A stretch of DNA of 64,000 nt, taken from Pseudomonas sp. Irchel s3h14 (GTDB lineage Bacteria > Pseudomonadota > Gammaproteobacteria > Pseudomonadales > Pseudomonadaceae). The notes beneath the pieces are model-generated. The model did no database searches. It was not told the origin of the DNA and saw only the letters and a program-made list of their open reading frames with translations. This document shows positions 46,922-57,061 of the stretch, piece after piece. Numbering within the stretch: position 1 is the stretch's first letter; every line of letters starts with the position of its first letter. A program made the position numbers and the translations under genes. The stretch lies in the NCBI RefSeq assembly GCF_900187425.1, contig NZ_FYDJ01000001.1, forward strand, positions 496,001 to 560,000, given 5' to 3'.

Positions 46922-49900
46922 ATGGGTGATCGGCACGACTATGTGGCCCTCGAGTGGGTCAAAGGCGAGATTGCCGAAACGCTGAAAGTGGCTCACCAGG
47001 CGATTGAAACGTTGCTTGATGACCCGCAGGCGACGCACGCCCTCAGTGAATGCCTGGCATGCGTCCATCAGGTTCACGGCAGTTTGCAGATGGTCGAGTT
47101 CTACGGCGCGGCGCTGCTCGCCGAAGAGATGGAACATCTGACCACTGCCTTGCAACAGAACCGCGTCAGTCATCGCGATGAGACGCTCCACCTGTTGCTG
47201 CAAGCCCTTGGGCAGCTGCCGATTTACCTCGACCGGGTGCAAGGTGCGCGCCGCGACTTGCCGCTGGTCGTGTTGCCACTGATCAACGATCTGCGCAGCG
47301 CCCGTGGCGAAAGCCTGTTGTCGGAAACCAGCCTGTTCAGCCCGCAATTGCCGGACCTGCCGCCACTGGACGAAGAGTCGCTGGCGCTGCTGGAGCCAGC
47401 GGATTTACCGAATGTGCTGCGCAAGTTGCGGCAGATGTTGCAGATGGCCCTGGTCGGATTGCTGCGTGAGCAGGACGGCGAAACCAATCTCGGTTACCTG
47501 ACCAAAGTTTTTGCGCGCCTCGAAGGGCTGTGCGGCAACGCACCCCTGAGCCCGTTGTGGCAAGTCGCCTCGGCGCTGGTCGAAGGCATGCGCGGCGGCT
47601 CGATTGCTAACAGTCCGGCGTTGCGCAGTCTGTTTAAGGAGGCCGATAAAGAACTGAAGCGCCTGCTCGAACAGGGCATGCCCGGAATCAATCAGCCGGC
47701 GCCGCTGGAGTTGCTCAAGAGTTTGCTGTTCTACATTGCCAAGGCCGAACATCCCACCGGGCAGATGCTGACCATGAAAGATCGCTACGGACTGGACGAC
47801 GCGCTACCTGACAGCGCGATGGTCGACGAAGAACGAGCACGGCTGGCCGGTCCCGACCGCGATGCCATGCGCTCGGTGTTGGCCGCTTTGTGTGAAGAGC
47901 TGGTGCGGGTCAAGGAGCGCCTGGACCTGTTCGTGCGCAGCGACCGCCAACACACCTCGGACCTCGAAAGCCTGCTGGCGCCGCTGCGGCAAATCGCCGA
48001 CACCCTGGCGGTGCTCGGTTTCGGCCAGCCACGCAAGGTCATCATCGATCAACTGGCCGTGGTATTGAGCCTCGCCCAAGGCCAGCGAGAGCCCAACGAC
48101 GCGATCCTGATGGACGTCGCCGGTGCCTTGCTCTACGTCGAAGCGACCCTCGCCGGCATGGTCGGCACCGTCGAGCCGGAAAGCCAGGAAGACAGCCGCC
48201 TGCCGACCACCGACCTGACACAGATCCATCAGATCGTGATCAAGGAAGCGCGCATCTGCCTGCAACAGGCCAAGGACATGATCGTCGACTACATCGACGC
48301 CGACTGGGATCGCCAGCACTTGCAGCCATTGCCGGCGTTGCTGACCCAGGTGCGCGGTGCGCTGGCGATGATCCCGTTGAGCCGTGCGGCGAGCCTGATC
48401 GAAACGTGCAACCACTTCATCCGCGAGCACCTGCTGCTGGATCCGGATCATCCCGGCTGGCAGGAACTGGACAGCCTGGCCGACGTCATCACCAGCATCG
48501 AGTATTACCTGGAGCGCCTCAGCGACGACCCCGAAGCACCGGGCGAAAAGTTGCTCGACGTCGCGGAAAAAAGCCTGGCCGCACTCGGCTTTTTCCCCAT
48601 CGAGCAACAGGTGCCGGTGCTTGAAGATGTGCTTAGCCCGAGTGAAGCGCAGGTCATGCAGGATCTGCAGGAACTGGATGACCCTGAGACCGTCCAGTCA
48701 CTGGCCGATGTATTGGCCAGCCCCGTGTCCTCCGTCAACCCGCCCGCCCTGACGACCCCGGGAAGCCTGTTGCCGCCGCCCACTGGTGAAGAACCGGTGG
48801 ACGATGAGCTGCGGGAAGTGTTCCTCGAAGAAACCGATGAAGTCCTGGAAATCCTCCGGGAGTACCTGCCGCGCTGGTCGGCCGATCCCGAGAGTAAGTC
48901 GGCCCTGAGCGAACTGCGCCGGGCCTTCCATACGCTCAAGGGCAGTGGCCGGATGGTCCGCGCTTTGGTGCTGGGCGAACTGGCCTGGGCGGTGGAAAAC
49001 CTGCTCAACCGCGTACTGGAACGCAGCGTTCCGCCGGGGCCGGCGGTGCAACAACTGCTGGGCGATGCGCTGAATCTGCTGCCGGAACTGGTGGCCGAGT
49101 TTGCCCACCATGCCCAGCGCCAGCGCAACGATGTTGACCAATTGGCCGCACGCGCCCACGCCTTGGCCAAGGGCAATGAGCCGATACCCGACGAGGACGC
49201 ACAAGACGTCGCCGCCCTCGATCCGCTGCTGCTTGAGATCTTCCGCAACGAAGCCGAAACCCATTTGGGCAGCCTCAACCGTTTCCTCGATCAAGCCGCC
49301 GAGCACGTGCCATTGCAGGCCAGCGACGAGTTGCAGCGGGCGCTGCACACCCTCAAGGGCAGCGCCTCGATGGCTGGCGTATTGCCGATCGCCGAACTGG
49401 CGAAGCCACTGGATCATCTTACCCGGGAGTACAAGGCGCACCTGATCGCCCTGGACCTGGACGAAGTAGAACTGTTGCTGGAAGCCGAAGGACTGTTCCG
49501 TCTCGGGTTGCGACAGCTCAAGACTGATCCACTGGCGGAGATTCCCGGCGCCCGCTCCTTGATCGAGCGAACCCAGGCGTTGCTGGCCGAGCGTCTGGAA
49601 ACGCTCCTGAGTTCACCGAACACCGGGTTGCGCATCAAGCGTGATCCGCAACTGATCAACAACTTCCTCGCGCAAGGCATGGACATCCTGCTGGACGCCG
49701 AAAGCCTGTTGCAACGCTGGCAGCAACATCCCGGCGAGCGGCAGGAACTCAGCGCATTGCTGGACGAATTGACCACCCTCGGCGAAGGCGCGCACCTGGC
49801 TGATCTGCATCCGGTGGATGAACTCTGCGAAACCTTGCTCGACCTCTACGGCGCGGTGGAAGAAAGCAGCCTGGCGGTCAGCGAGGCGTTTTTCCATGAG

Positions 49901-52828
49901 GCGCAAAGTGCCCATGAAGCGCTGATCAACATGCTCGACGAACTGGCCGCCGGCCAGGAAGTCAGTCCGCAACCGGAGCGCATCCGGGCCTTGCGCGGCT
50001 TGCTCGATGAGAGCCTGGATCCGTCGGCGATGGGGCTGATTCGCAGCGATGGCAGCCGCACGTTGAGCATCCGGGAACTGGGCAGTGCCACCGCCGAACT
50101 GGAACAGACCGCGACCCAGGTTGAGCTGGACGATGAGATCGTTTCGATCTTCCTCGAAGAGGCGGTGGATATCCTCGAAAGCGCCGGCCAGGCCTTGCAA
50201 CGCTGGCTGAGCGACCCGGACAACGCCGCGCCGTTGTTGTCATTGCAGCGAGATTTGCACACCCTCAAGGGTGGTGCGCGGATGGCCGAGGTCGAGCCGG
50301 TCGGTGATCTGGCTCATGAACTGGAAAGCCTTTACGAAGGGCTGGTGGACCGCCGTTACGCCTACAGCGAAGCCTTGGCGCACCTGCTGCAACACAGTCA
50401 TGACCGGCTCGCGCAGCTGCTTGATCAGTTGCAGAACCAGCGGCCATTGGGCGATCCGGGTGAGCTGATCGAGGCCATTCGCGAGTTTCGCCAGGGCAAT
50501 GCCAGCGCTGTTGAAACGGTCGAACCGGCACGGAACGAGGATTCCCCAGGCCATGATCCGGAGCTTCTGGAAATCTTCCTCGAGGAAGGTTTCGACATCA
50601 TCGAAAACTCCGGCGCGGCGCTGGTGCGCTGGCAGGCCGAGCCGTCGAATCGTCAGGAAGTGGAAACCCTGTTGCGTGACCTGCACACCCTCAAGGGTGG
50701 CGCGCGGATGGTGGAAATCGCGCCGATTGGCGACCTCGCCCATGAGCTGGAATTTCTCTACGAAGGCCTCTCGGCTGGCGTACTGCAACCCACCGCCGCG
50801 TTGTTCGGCTTGTTGCAAAGCAGCCACGACCGACTGGCGCAGATGCTCGACGCGACCCGTGCCGGTCAGCCATTGCCGCCCGCCGATCAACTGATCGACG
50901 CGATCAAGAACTTCAGTCATCCGGCAGTGCCCGAAACACCGGCACCGGCCGTGGTGTCCGCAACGCCGAAAATCGAGACGCCCGCAGCGCAACCCGATGC
51001 TGGCGCGGACATGGTCAAGGTCTCGGCAGAACTGCTCGACGATTTGGTCAACCTGGCCGGCGAAACGTCGATCTTCCGTGGCCGGATCGAACAACAGGTC
51101 AACGATGCGCGCGTGACCCTGAGCGAGATGGAGACCACCATTGAGCGCATGCGCGACCAATTGCGCCGGCTCGACACCGAAACCCAAGGGCGGATTCTCA
51201 GCCGGCAGCAAGTCGAAGCCGAACGCCTGGGCTACGAAGAATTCGACCCGCTGGAAATGGACCGCCACTCACAGTTGCAGCAACTGTCGCGCGCACTGTT
51301 CGAATCCGCCTCCGACCTGCTCGACCTCAAGGAAACCCTCGACCGACGCAATCAAGACGCGGAAAACCTGCTGCAGCAGCAGGGCCGCATCAACACCGAA
51401 TTGCAGGAAGGCCTGATGCGCACGCGCATGGTGCCGTTCGAGCGGATGCTGCCGCGCTTGAAGCGGATCGTCCGTCAGGTCTCAAGCGAGCTGGGCAAGG
51501 ACGTCGAATTCATCGTCGGCAATGCCGAAGGCGAGATGGACCGCAACGTCCTCGAACGCATGGCCGCGCCGTTGGAACACATGCTGCGCAACGCCGTGGA
51601 TCATGGCTTGGAATCGGCCGAGGTGCGTATCGCGGCGGGTAAGCCGGCTCAGGGTCGAATCACCCTCGACCTGTCGCGAGAGGGCGGCGACATCATTTTC
51701 GACATCCGCGACGACGGTGCCGGTGTGCCGCTGGATGCGGTGCGGCGCAAGGCGATCAAGCGTGGGTTGCTGGCGCCGGACAGCGACATCAGCGACCGCG
51801 ATGTCCTGCAATTCATCCTGCAACCGGGGTTCTCCACCGCCGAGAAAATCACCCAGATTTCCGGACGCGGCGTCGGCATGGACGTGGTGCATGAAGAGGT
51901 CCGGCAGCTCGGTGGCAGCATGAGCATCGACTCTGTGGCCGGGCAGGGCGTGCACTTCCGGATTCGACTGCCGTTCACCGTTTCGGTCAACCGGGCGCTG
52001 ATGGTGCAGTGTTTTGATGATCAGTACGCGATCCCGCTGAACACCATCGACGGCATCGTTCGCGTGCTGCCCAATGAGCTTGAAGGGCATTACCGGCTCG
52101 ATCCGCCGACCTACAAATACGCCGGGCAACACTATGAACTGTGCTACCTCGGCGAACTGCTGAAAACCAGCCACCGCCCGAAACTGCTGGGCCAGAGCCT
52201 GCCGTTGCCGGTGTTGCTGGTGCAGTGCAACGAGCGGCACATCGCGGTGCAAGTCGACTCCATGGCTGGCACTCGCGAGATCGTGGTCAAAAGCCTCGGC
52301 CCGCAGTTTGCAGCGGTGCAGGGTTTGTCCGGGGCCACGATTCTCGGCGATGGGCGGGTGGTGCTGATTCTCGATTTGCTGGCACCGATCCGTGCGATGC
52401 AGGCCCGCGTGCCGCAACAGTCAGCGACTCAGGAGGCGGAGGTCGAGCCGCACAAGCCACTGCTGGTGTTGGTGGTCGACGATTCGGTGACGGTGCGCAA
52501 AGTCACCAGCCGTCTGCTGGAACGGCACGGCATGAACGTGCTGACTGCCAAGGACGGTGTCGACGCGATGCTGCTGCTTGAAGATCACATGCCTGACCTG
52601 ATGCTGCTGGACATCGAAATGCCGCGCATGGACGGCTTCGAAGTCGCGACCCAGGTACGCGCCGACGAACGTCTGCAGCACCTGCCGATCATCATGATCA
52701 CCTCCCGCACCGGACAGAAACACCGCGACCGCGCCATGGCCATCGGCGTCAATGACTACCTCGGCAAGCCGTACCAGGAATCGGTGCTGCTCGAAAGCAT
52801 CACCCTGTGGAGCAAAACCCATGCTTGA
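46922..52828 (+). CDS. chpA: hybrid chemosensory histidine kinase ChpA
   Basis: A 1968-residue multi-domain kinase. Canonical phosphotransfer histidines in HTLKG are at about residues 670, 809, 1113 and 1255, and an atypical HGSLQM site (H52) near the N terminus. Two further units look degenerate: LTQVRGALAMIPL (about 473-485) and LTTLGEGAHLADLHP (about 946-960). Then come the CheA dimerisation/kinase core (LVNLAGETSIFRG; NAVDHGLES; GRGVGMDVVHEEV), a CheW-like domain, and a receiver with D1853-D1854 and phosphoacceptor D1897. The P. aeruginosa protein is longer (about 2470). The ATG at 46922 has GGAG upstream. Its stop overlaps chpC by 8 bases. Confidence 0.94.
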   Translation: MGDRHDYVALEWVKGEIAETLKVAHQAIETLLDDPQATHALSECLACVHQVHGSLQMVEFYGAALLAEEMEHLTTALQQNRVSHRDETLHLLLQALGQLPIYLDRVQGARRDLPLVVLPLINDLRSARGESLLSETSLFSPQLPDLPPLDEESLALLEPADLPNVLRKLRQMLQMALVGLLREQDGETNLGYLTKVFARLEGLCGNAPLSPLWQVASALVEGMRGGSIANSPALRSLFKEADKELKRLLEQGMPGINQPAPLELLKSLLFYIAKAEHPTGQMLTMKDRYGLDDALPDSAMVDEERARLAGPDRDAMRSVLAALCEELVRVKERLDLFVRSDRQHTSDLESLLAPLRQIADTLAVLGFGQPRKVIIDQLAVVLSLAQGQREPNDAILMDVAGALLYVEATLAGMVGTVEPESQEDSRLPTTDLTQIHQIVIKEARICLQQAKDMIVDYIDADWDRQHLQPLPALLTQVRGALAMIPLSRAASLIETCNHFIREHLLLDPDHPGWQELDSLADVITSIEYYLERLSDDPEAPGEKLLDVAEKSLAALGFFPIEQQVPVLEDVLSPSEAQVMQDLQELDDPETVQSLADVLASPVSSVNPPALTTPGSLLPPPTGEEPVDDELREVFLEETDEVLEILREYLPRWSADPESKSALSELRRAFHTLKGSGRMVRALVLGELAWAVENLLNRVLERSVPPGPAVQQLLGDALNLLPELVAEFAHHAQRQRNDVDQLAARAHALAKGNEPIPDEDAQDVAALDPLLLEIFRNEAETHLGSLNRFLDQAAEHVPLQASDELQRALHTLKGSASMAGVLPIAELAKPLDHLTREYKAHLIALDLDEVELLLEAEGLFRLGLRQLKTDPLAEIPGARSLIERTQALLAERLETLLSSPNTGLRIKRDPQLINNFLAQGMDILLDAESLLQRWQQHPGERQELSALLDELTTLGEGAHLADLHPVDELCETLLDLYGAVEESSLAVSEAFFHEAQSAHEALINMLDELAAGQEVSPQPERIRALRGLLDESLDPSAMGLIRSDGSRTLSIRELGSATAELEQTATQVELDDEIVSIFLEEAVDILESAGQALQRWLSDPDNAAPLLSLQRDLHTLKGGARMAEVEPVGDLAHELESLYEGLVDRRYAYSEALAHLLQHSHDRLAQLLDQLQNQRPLGDPGELIEAIREFRQGNASAVETVEPARNEDSPGHDPELLEIFLEEGFDIIENSGAALVRWQAEPSNRQEVETLLRDLHTLKGGARMVEIAPIGDLAHELEFLYEGLSAGVLQPTAALFGLLQSSHDRLAQMLDATRAGQPLPPADQLIDAIKNFSHPAVPETPAPAVVSATPKIETPAAQPDAGADMVKVSAELLDDLVNLAGETSIFRGRIEQQVNDARVTLSEMETTIERMRDQLRRLDTETQGRILSRQQVEAERLGYEEFDPLEMDRHSQLQQLSRALFESASDLLDLKETLDRRNQDAENLLQQQGRINTELQEGLMRTRMVPFERMLPRLKRIVRQVSSELGKDVEFIVGNAEGEMDRNVLERMAAPLEHMLRNAVDHGLESAEVRIAAGKPAQGRITLDLSREGGDIIFDIRDDGAGVPLDAVRRKAIKRGLLAPDSDISDRDVLQFILQPGFSTAEKITQISGRGVGMDVVHEEVRQLGGSMSIDSVAGQGVHFRIRLPFTVSVNRALMVQCFDDQYAIPLNTIDGIVRVLPNELEGHYRLDPPTYKYAGQHYELCYLGELLKTSHRPKLLGQSLPLPVLLVQCNERHIAVQVDSMAGTREIVVKSLGPQFAAVQGLSGATILGDGRVVLILDLLAPIRAMQARVPQQSATQEAEVEPHKPLLVLVVDDSVTVRKVTSRLLERHGMNVLTAKDGVDAMLLLEDHMPDLMLLDIEMPRMDGFEVATQVRADERLQHLPIIMITSRTGQKHRDRAMAIGVNDYLGKPYQESVLLESITLWSKTHA

Positions 52829-53279
52829 GCACCGCACCAGCAACCTCACCGGCCTGCTGCTGCCCTTGGCTGACCGCAACCTGATCCTGCCCAACGTCGC
52901 AGTTGCGGAGCTTATTGATTACCAACCCAGCGCCTTCGACCTCGACACTCCGCCGTGGTACCTCGGGCGGGTCATGTGGCGGAACCGGCAGATTCCGTTG
53001 CTGAGTTTCGAGTCGGCGTGTGGGCAGAAAATCGTGATCGGTGAGCGGGCGCGGATTGTCATCCTCAATGCTCTCGGTGGGCGACCTGATTTGAAGTTCA
53101 TTGCGTTGCTGGTGCAGGGGATTCCGCGGTCTTACAAGCTTGATAGCCAGTTGAGCTATGTGGATGTGCCTTTATGTTCGCTGGAACAGGCGGCGGTGCA
53201 GGTTGGGGAGCAGGTGGCCAAGGTGCCTGACTTGCTGGCGCTGGAGGAGTTGCTCGTAAAGGCCGGTTTAGCCAATTGA
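52821..53279 (+). CDS. chpC: CheW-like protein ChpC
   Basis: A 152-residue CheW-domain protein (LLLPLADRNLILPNVAVAELI; RVMWRNRQIPLLSFE). In P. aeruginosa ChpC follows ChpB in the same cluster; here it follows chpA directly, overlapping it by 8 bases. It links input signals to ChpA. ATG at 52821. Confidence 0.88.
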   Translation: MLEHRTSNLTGLLLPLADRNLILPNVAVAELIDYQPSAFDLDTPPWYLGRVMWRNRQIPLLSFESACGQKIVIGERARIVILNALGGRPDLKFIALLVQGIPRSYKLDSQLSYVDVPLCSLEQAAVQVGEQVAKVPDLLALEELLVKAGLAN

Positions 53280-53297
53280 TCGCTGACTGGCCCTAAC

Positions 53298-53330
53298 TGA
53301 TCGTTCCCACGCTCCGCGTGGGAACGATCA
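53298..53330. repeat. short palindrome, family C core
   Basis: A 33-base perfect hairpin (TGATCGTTCCCACGC with its complement around TCC/CG) that is the outer arm of the family C element without the inner arms. It lies between convergent chpC and the DUF6124 gene and could serve as a terminator. Confidence 0.85.
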
Positions 53331-53347
53331 TGACAAGGGTTTCTGCG

Positions 53348-53722
53348 CTAAACCCCGGCCCGAATCTTCATCTGCAACGACTCATGATGATCCAGCGCCC
53401 GCTCCACCAACAACTGCACCCCATCCGCCATGCGGCTGAGCGCCAAGGCTACAGAGCGGCGTGAGCCTTCCACATCGTCCGCCAGATCGGCAGCAATGGC
53501 GCTGATGGACAGCAGGTCTTCGGAAGCATTGGTCAGAAGGGCTTCGGTGTCGATATCGGGGGAAACGCTGAAGAGGTGATGTTTGCGGCGCTTGCCCGGT
53601 TTTTCATGGGGTGGGAAGTAGTAGGAAAAGACGCGGTCGGCGGCTTCCTTGAGTTTTTCGGCTTCGAGGGATGCTTCGGAACCGGTGTCGGTTTCCGGCG
53701 GGTTGGGAGTTGGTTTGAACAT
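53348..53722 (-). CDS. DUF6124 family protein
   Basis: A 124-residue soluble protein beginning MFKPTPNPPETDTGSE, the pattern of the DUF6124 family that is widespread and multicopy in Pseudomonas. A basic linker (HEKPGKRRKHHLFSVSP) precedes a helical C-terminal part with LLTNASEDLLSISAIAADLADDVEGSRR. Function is unknown. An AAGGA site lies 10 bases before the start, and a hairpin lies in the leader. Confidence 0.88.
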   Translation of the reverse strand: MFKPTPNPPETDTGSEASLEAEKLKEAADRVFSYYFPPHEKPGKRRKHHLFSVSPDIDTEALLTNASEDLLSISAIAADLADDVEGSRRSVALALSRMADGVQLLVERALDHHESLQMKIRAGV

Positions 53723-53745
53723 GGCAAAGATCCTTGTAGTGATGG

Positions 53746-53786
53746 AGCTGCCGTTTTTCGTTTTCCAGACGAAAAGGGTGGCAGCT
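53746..53786 (-). promoter_or_regulatory. stem-loop in the leader of the DUF6124 gene
   Basis: AGCTGCC (53746-53752) pairs with GGCAGCT (53780-53786), and TTTTCGT pairs with ACGAAAA inside, giving an interrupted stem of 14 bp. It lies 24 bases upstream of the ATG, beside the ribosome binding site on the transcript, so it could affect translation or mRNA stability. The stretch 53787-54105 holds no gene and nothing else I can identify. Confidence 0.5.
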
Positions 53787-54105
53787 GTACGCGGACTGGA
53801 AAAACCGAGAAAGGATCAAACCCGGCAGACCCGAAGGTCTCCCACGCACAGCCGCCATAACTTAGAACTACGGAGCAAAAAAAGCGCCGCATTATGTCAT
53901 GTGCATTGATCCTGTTCTTCGGGTTTTCCAGGCCCGGTCGCTGAATTGGCAGCGACACACAAACGATAAAGATCAACGCAAAACCGCACCAGTCAGCGGG
54001 TTCCGGCATTGCTGTAGGCAGCGACGTCAGACTGCGTAGCCTCACACCATTCCTGCGGACAAACTTTTAAACACAAAACCCCATTTGACTGGCGAAGGTT
54101 GAAGA

Positions 54106-54141
54106 GTCCCAAAAAGGGACCGATCGGTCCTATTTTGGGAC
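54106..54141. promoter_or_regulatory. 36-base near-perfect palindrome
   Basis: GTCCCAAAAAGGGACCGA and its complement meet at a central GATC; only one mismatch and one wobble pair in 18 positions. The inner 14 bases GGACCGATCGGTCC are perfect. It does not belong to repeat families A-C. It stands in a non-coding stretch between the DUF6124 leader and the repeats upstream of mdcA. It may be an operator, a terminator (AATTTT-like flank) or a recombination site; unassigned. Confidence 0.55.
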
Positions 54142-54191
54142 TTATCGATCATTGCACTCCGGCATTGAAACCGGCGGGGATTGCTCTGGCC

Positions 54192-54260
54192 CCATCGCGA
54201 GCAGGCTCGCTCCCACAGGGGTGACGCGTTCCAATGTGGGAGCGAGCTTGCTCGCGATGG
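54192..54260. repeat. REP element pair, family A variant
   Basis: CCATCGCGAGCAGGCTCGCT and the inverted GAGCGAGCTTGCTCGCGATG variant face each other, separated by about 17 bases. The core differs from other copies in this window by GAGCGAG in place of GAGCGGG. Confidence 0.87.
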
Positions 54261-54288
54261 CGTCGGCACGGCCAACCATTAACTTCCT

Positions 54289-54401
54289 GATCGTTCCCAC
54301 GCTCCGCGTGGGAATGCAGCCCGGGACGCTCCGCGTCCCATTCGAGAGCTGGAACGCGGAGCGTCCCTTGAGGCATTCCCACGCGGAGCGTGGGAACGAT
54401 C
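54289..54401. repeat. inverted repeat, family C
   Basis: A full-length family C element with outer GATCGTTCCCACGC arms and inner GGGACGC arms. It starts 28 bases after the preceding REP pair and ends 12 bases before the inverted repeat near mdcA. Confidence 0.9.
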
Positions 54402-54413
54402 GGGGCGGTGTTC

Positions 54414-54438
54414 GATCGTTACGGTCAGCGTAACGATC
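54414..54438. promoter_or_regulatory. perfect inverted repeat, candidate MdcR operator upstream of mdcA
   Basis: GATCGTTACG and CGTAACGATC are exact 10-base arms around a five-base centre (GTCAG). T54420 and A54432 give the T-N11-A spacing of LysR-type sites. It lies 77 bases before the mdcA start and is distinct from the repeat next to it. The LysR regulator gene of the cluster lies at its far end. Confidence 0.62.
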
Positions 54439-54515
54439 CGTCTCTCTGCTTGATTGATGCCCCCCACCCAACACTCCTAAGGTGACTCCCACGACAGCGA
54501 ACCCGTGGAGTGGTC

Positions 54516-56186
54516 ATGACAACAACAATATCCCCCGACTCGCGATGGACGCGGCGGCGCAGCGAAAAGCAGCGGCGTCTCGAGCTGGTACGGGGTCTCG
54601 CCGACGGTGTGGTCTTACCCACCGACAAAATCGTTGCGGCACTAGAGGCGTTGATTCTGCCCGGCGACCGTGTGGTGCTGGAGGGCAATAACCAGAAGCA
54701 GGCGGATTTCCTCTCCCGCTCCCTGGCCAAGGCTGATCCCGCGAAGCTGCATGATCTGCACATGATCATGCCCAGCGTCGGACGCTCCGAGCATCTGGAC
54801 CTGTTTGAACGCGGCATCGCCCGCAAGCTCGACTTCTCTTTCGCCGGCACCCAAAGCCTGCGCATCAGTCAGTTGCTGGAAGATGGCCTGCTGGAAATCG
54901 GTGCGATTCACACCTACATCGAGCTCTATGCTCGGCTGGTGGTCGACCTGATTCCCAACGTCGTGCTCTCGGCCGGTTTCATGGCCGACCGCGCCGGCAA
55001 CATCTACACCGGCCCAAGCACCGAGGACACCCCGGCATTGATCGAACCGGCCGCCTTCAGCGACGGCATCGTCATCGTTCAGGTCAATCAACTGGTGGAC
55101 GATGTCAGCGAGTTGCCCCGCGTTGACATCCCGGCCTCCTGGGTCGATTTCGTGGTGGTGGCCGACAAGCCGTTCTACATCGAACCGCTGTTCACCCGCG
55201 ACCCGCGCCACATCAAGCCTGTGCATGTGTTGATGGCGATGATGGCGATCCGCGGGATCTACGAAAAACACAACGTCCAGTCCCTGAACCACGGCATCGG
55301 TTTCAACACCGCCGCCATCGAATTGATCCTGCCGACCTACGGCGAATCCCTCGGCCTTAAAGGCAAGATCTGCCGAAACTGGACGCTCAATCCGCACCCA
55401 ACCCTGATCCCGGCGATCGAAAGCGGTTGGGTCGAAAGCGTGCATTGTTTCGGCACCGAATTGGGCATGGAAAACTACATCGCCGCTCGGCCCGACGTGT
55501 TCTTCACCGGTCGCGATGGCTCCCTGCGTTCCAACCGGATGTTCTGCCAACTGGCCGGGCAATACGCGGTGGACCTGTTCATCGGCGCCACCCTGCAAGT
55601 CGACGGCGACGGCCATTCCTCCACCGTGACGCGCGGCCGTCTCGCCGGTTTCGGTGGTGCGCCAAACATGGGCCACGACCCGCGCGGCCGTCGTCACGGC
55701 ACACCGGCCTGGCTCGACATGCGTCACGACGATGCGCCCGAAGCGCTGCTGGAACGCGGCAAGAAACTCGTGGTGCAAATGGTCGAGACCTTCCAGGAGG
55801 GCGGTAAACCGACCTTCGTCGAAACCCTCGACGCGGTGGAAGTGGCGAAGAAAAGCGGCATGCCGCTGGCGCCGATCATGATCTACGGCGACGACGTCAC
55901 CCACCTGCTGACCGAAGAAGGCATTGCCTATTTGTACAAGGCGCGTTCGCTGGAAGAACGTCAGGCGATGATCGCGGCCGTGGCCGGAGTGACCGTCATC
56001 GGCCTGCGCCACAACCCGAAAGACACCGCGCGCATGCGCCGCGAAGGCCTGATCGCCTTGCCCGAAGACCTCGGCATCCGCCGCACCGACGCCACCCGCG
56101 AACTGCTTGCGGCGAAAAGCGTGGCTGATCTGGTCGAGTGGTCCGGTGGCCTCTACAACCCGCCCGCCAAGTTCAGGAGCTGGTAA
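54516..56186 (+). CDS. mdcA: malonate decarboxylase, alpha subunit
   Basis: A 556-residue acetyl-S-ACP:malonate ACP transferase that exchanges acetate for malonate on the carrier protein. It belongs to the CoA-transferase-like family; visible conserved parts include [36 protein letters not shown] and [23 protein letters not shown] [17 protein letters not shown]. First gene of the operon. The ATG at 54516 has a GTGGAG site; an in-frame GTG lies two codons before. Confidence 0.95.
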   Translation: MTTTISPDSRWTRRRSEKQRRLELVRGLADGVVLPTDKIVAALEALILPGDRVVLEGNNQKQADFLSRSLAKADPAKLHDLHMIMPSVGRSEHLDLFERGIARKLDFSFAGTQSLRISQLLEDGLLEIGAIHTYIELYARLVVDLIPNVVLSAGFMADRAGNIYTGPSTEDTPALIEPAAFSDGIVIVQVNQLVDDVSELPRVDIPASWVDFVVVADKPFYIEPLFTRDPRHIKPVHVLMAMMAIRGIYEKHNVQSLNHGIGFNTAAIELILPTYGESLGLKGKICRNWTLNPHPTLIPAIESGWVESVHCFGTELGMENYIAARPDVFFTGRDGSLRSNRMFCQLAGQYAVDLFIGATLQVDGDGHSSTVTRGRLAGFGGAPNMGHDPRGRRHGTPAWLDMRHDDAPEALLERGKKLVVQMVETFQEGGKPTFVETLDAVEVAKKSGMPLAPIMIYGDDVTHLLTEEGIAYLYKARSLEERQAMIAAVAGVTVIGLRHNPKDTARMRREGLIALPEDLGIRRTDATRELLAAKSVADLVEWSGGLYNPPAKFRSW

Positions 56187-57061
56187 TGCACGCATTCAAC
56201 CTGCAACCGAAAACCCTGTCGTTGGCTGAGCAGTTGGCGGATCTGGCCGTCGATGCGCTGATCGACGAAGCGGACCTGTCGCCGAAACCGGCGCTGGTCG
56301 ACCGTCGTGGCAATGGCGCTCACACCGATTTGCACCTCGGGTTGATGCACGCTTCGGCGCTGTCCCTGTGGCCTGCGTTCAAGGAAATGGCGGAAGCCGC
56401 CATCGAAATCGGCGAAGTCGGTGTGCCGCTGCGTGAAGCCATTGGCCTGATCGGTCGTGAAAGCGAGGAAGTGATGCTCGCCACCACGAACGGGGTGAAC
56501 ACCCATCGCGGCGCCATCTGGGCCTTGGGTCTGTTGGTCGCTGCTGCCGCGCTGGAATCCACGAATACCAAGGCAAGCGCCGTGACGTTGCGCGCCGCAC
56601 GTCTGGCCTTGCTCGACGACCGTTACGCGCCGCGTCCTCTGAGCCACGGTGCGCAAGTCGCCCAGCGTTACGGCGTCCGCGGTGCCCGCGAAGAAGCCCA
56701 GCTCGGCTTCCCGGCAGTGATCCAGCGCGCACTGCCGCAACTCAAACTCAGCCGCGCCGCCGGTCATGGCGAGCAGAACGCTCGCCTCGATGCCTTGCTG
56801 GCGATCATGACGAATCTGGCCGACACCTGCGTGCTCTACCGCGCAGGCGAACAAGGCCTGCAGACCATGCAACTCGGCGCCCAAGCCGTGCTCGATGCGG
56901 GCGGCAGTGCCAGCCTCGCCGGTCGCCGCCGTTTGCATGAGCTGGACCAACAACTCATCGCGTTGAATGCCTCGCCCGGCGGTGCTGCCGACTTGCTCGC
57001 AGCCTGCCTGTTCATCGACCGCATCGAGTCTGGCGACGGCCTCATCCAGGGAGCTTTCTGA
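56186..57061 (+). CDS. mdcB: triphosphoribosyl-dephospho-CoA synthase MdcB
   Basis: A 291-residue enzyme of the CitG/MdcB family that makes the 2'-(5''-triphosphoribosyl)-3'-dephospho-CoA precursor from ATP and dephospho-CoA. Family parts: [37 protein letters not shown] and [14 protein letters not shown]. The ATG shares one base with the mdcA stop and has CAGGAG upstream. Confidence 0.94.
   Translation: MHAFNLQPKTLSLAEQLADLAVDALIDEADLSPKPALVDRRGNGAHTDLHLGLMHASALSLWPAFKEMAEAAIEIGEVGVPLREAIGLIGRESEEVMLATTNGVNTHRGAIWALGLLVAAAALESTNTKASAVTLRAARLALLDDRYAPRPLSHGAQVAQRYGVRGAREEAQLGFPAVIQRALPQLKLSRAAGHGEQNARLDALLAIMTNLADTCVLYRAGEQGLQTMQLGAQAVLDAGGSASLAGRRRLHELDQQLIALNASPGGAADLLAACLFIDRIESGDGLIQGAF

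Noticed and set aside
54192..54401. Possible CRISPR-like array
   Set aside because: The repeats are two different REP-type families in inverted orientation, without regular spacers or cas genes.
54642..56195. 517-codon open frame on the minus strand opposite mdcA
   Set aside because: Its translation is His/Gln/Asp/Gly-rich without family motifs and mirrors the well-supported mdcA; typical antisense frame in high-GC DNA.
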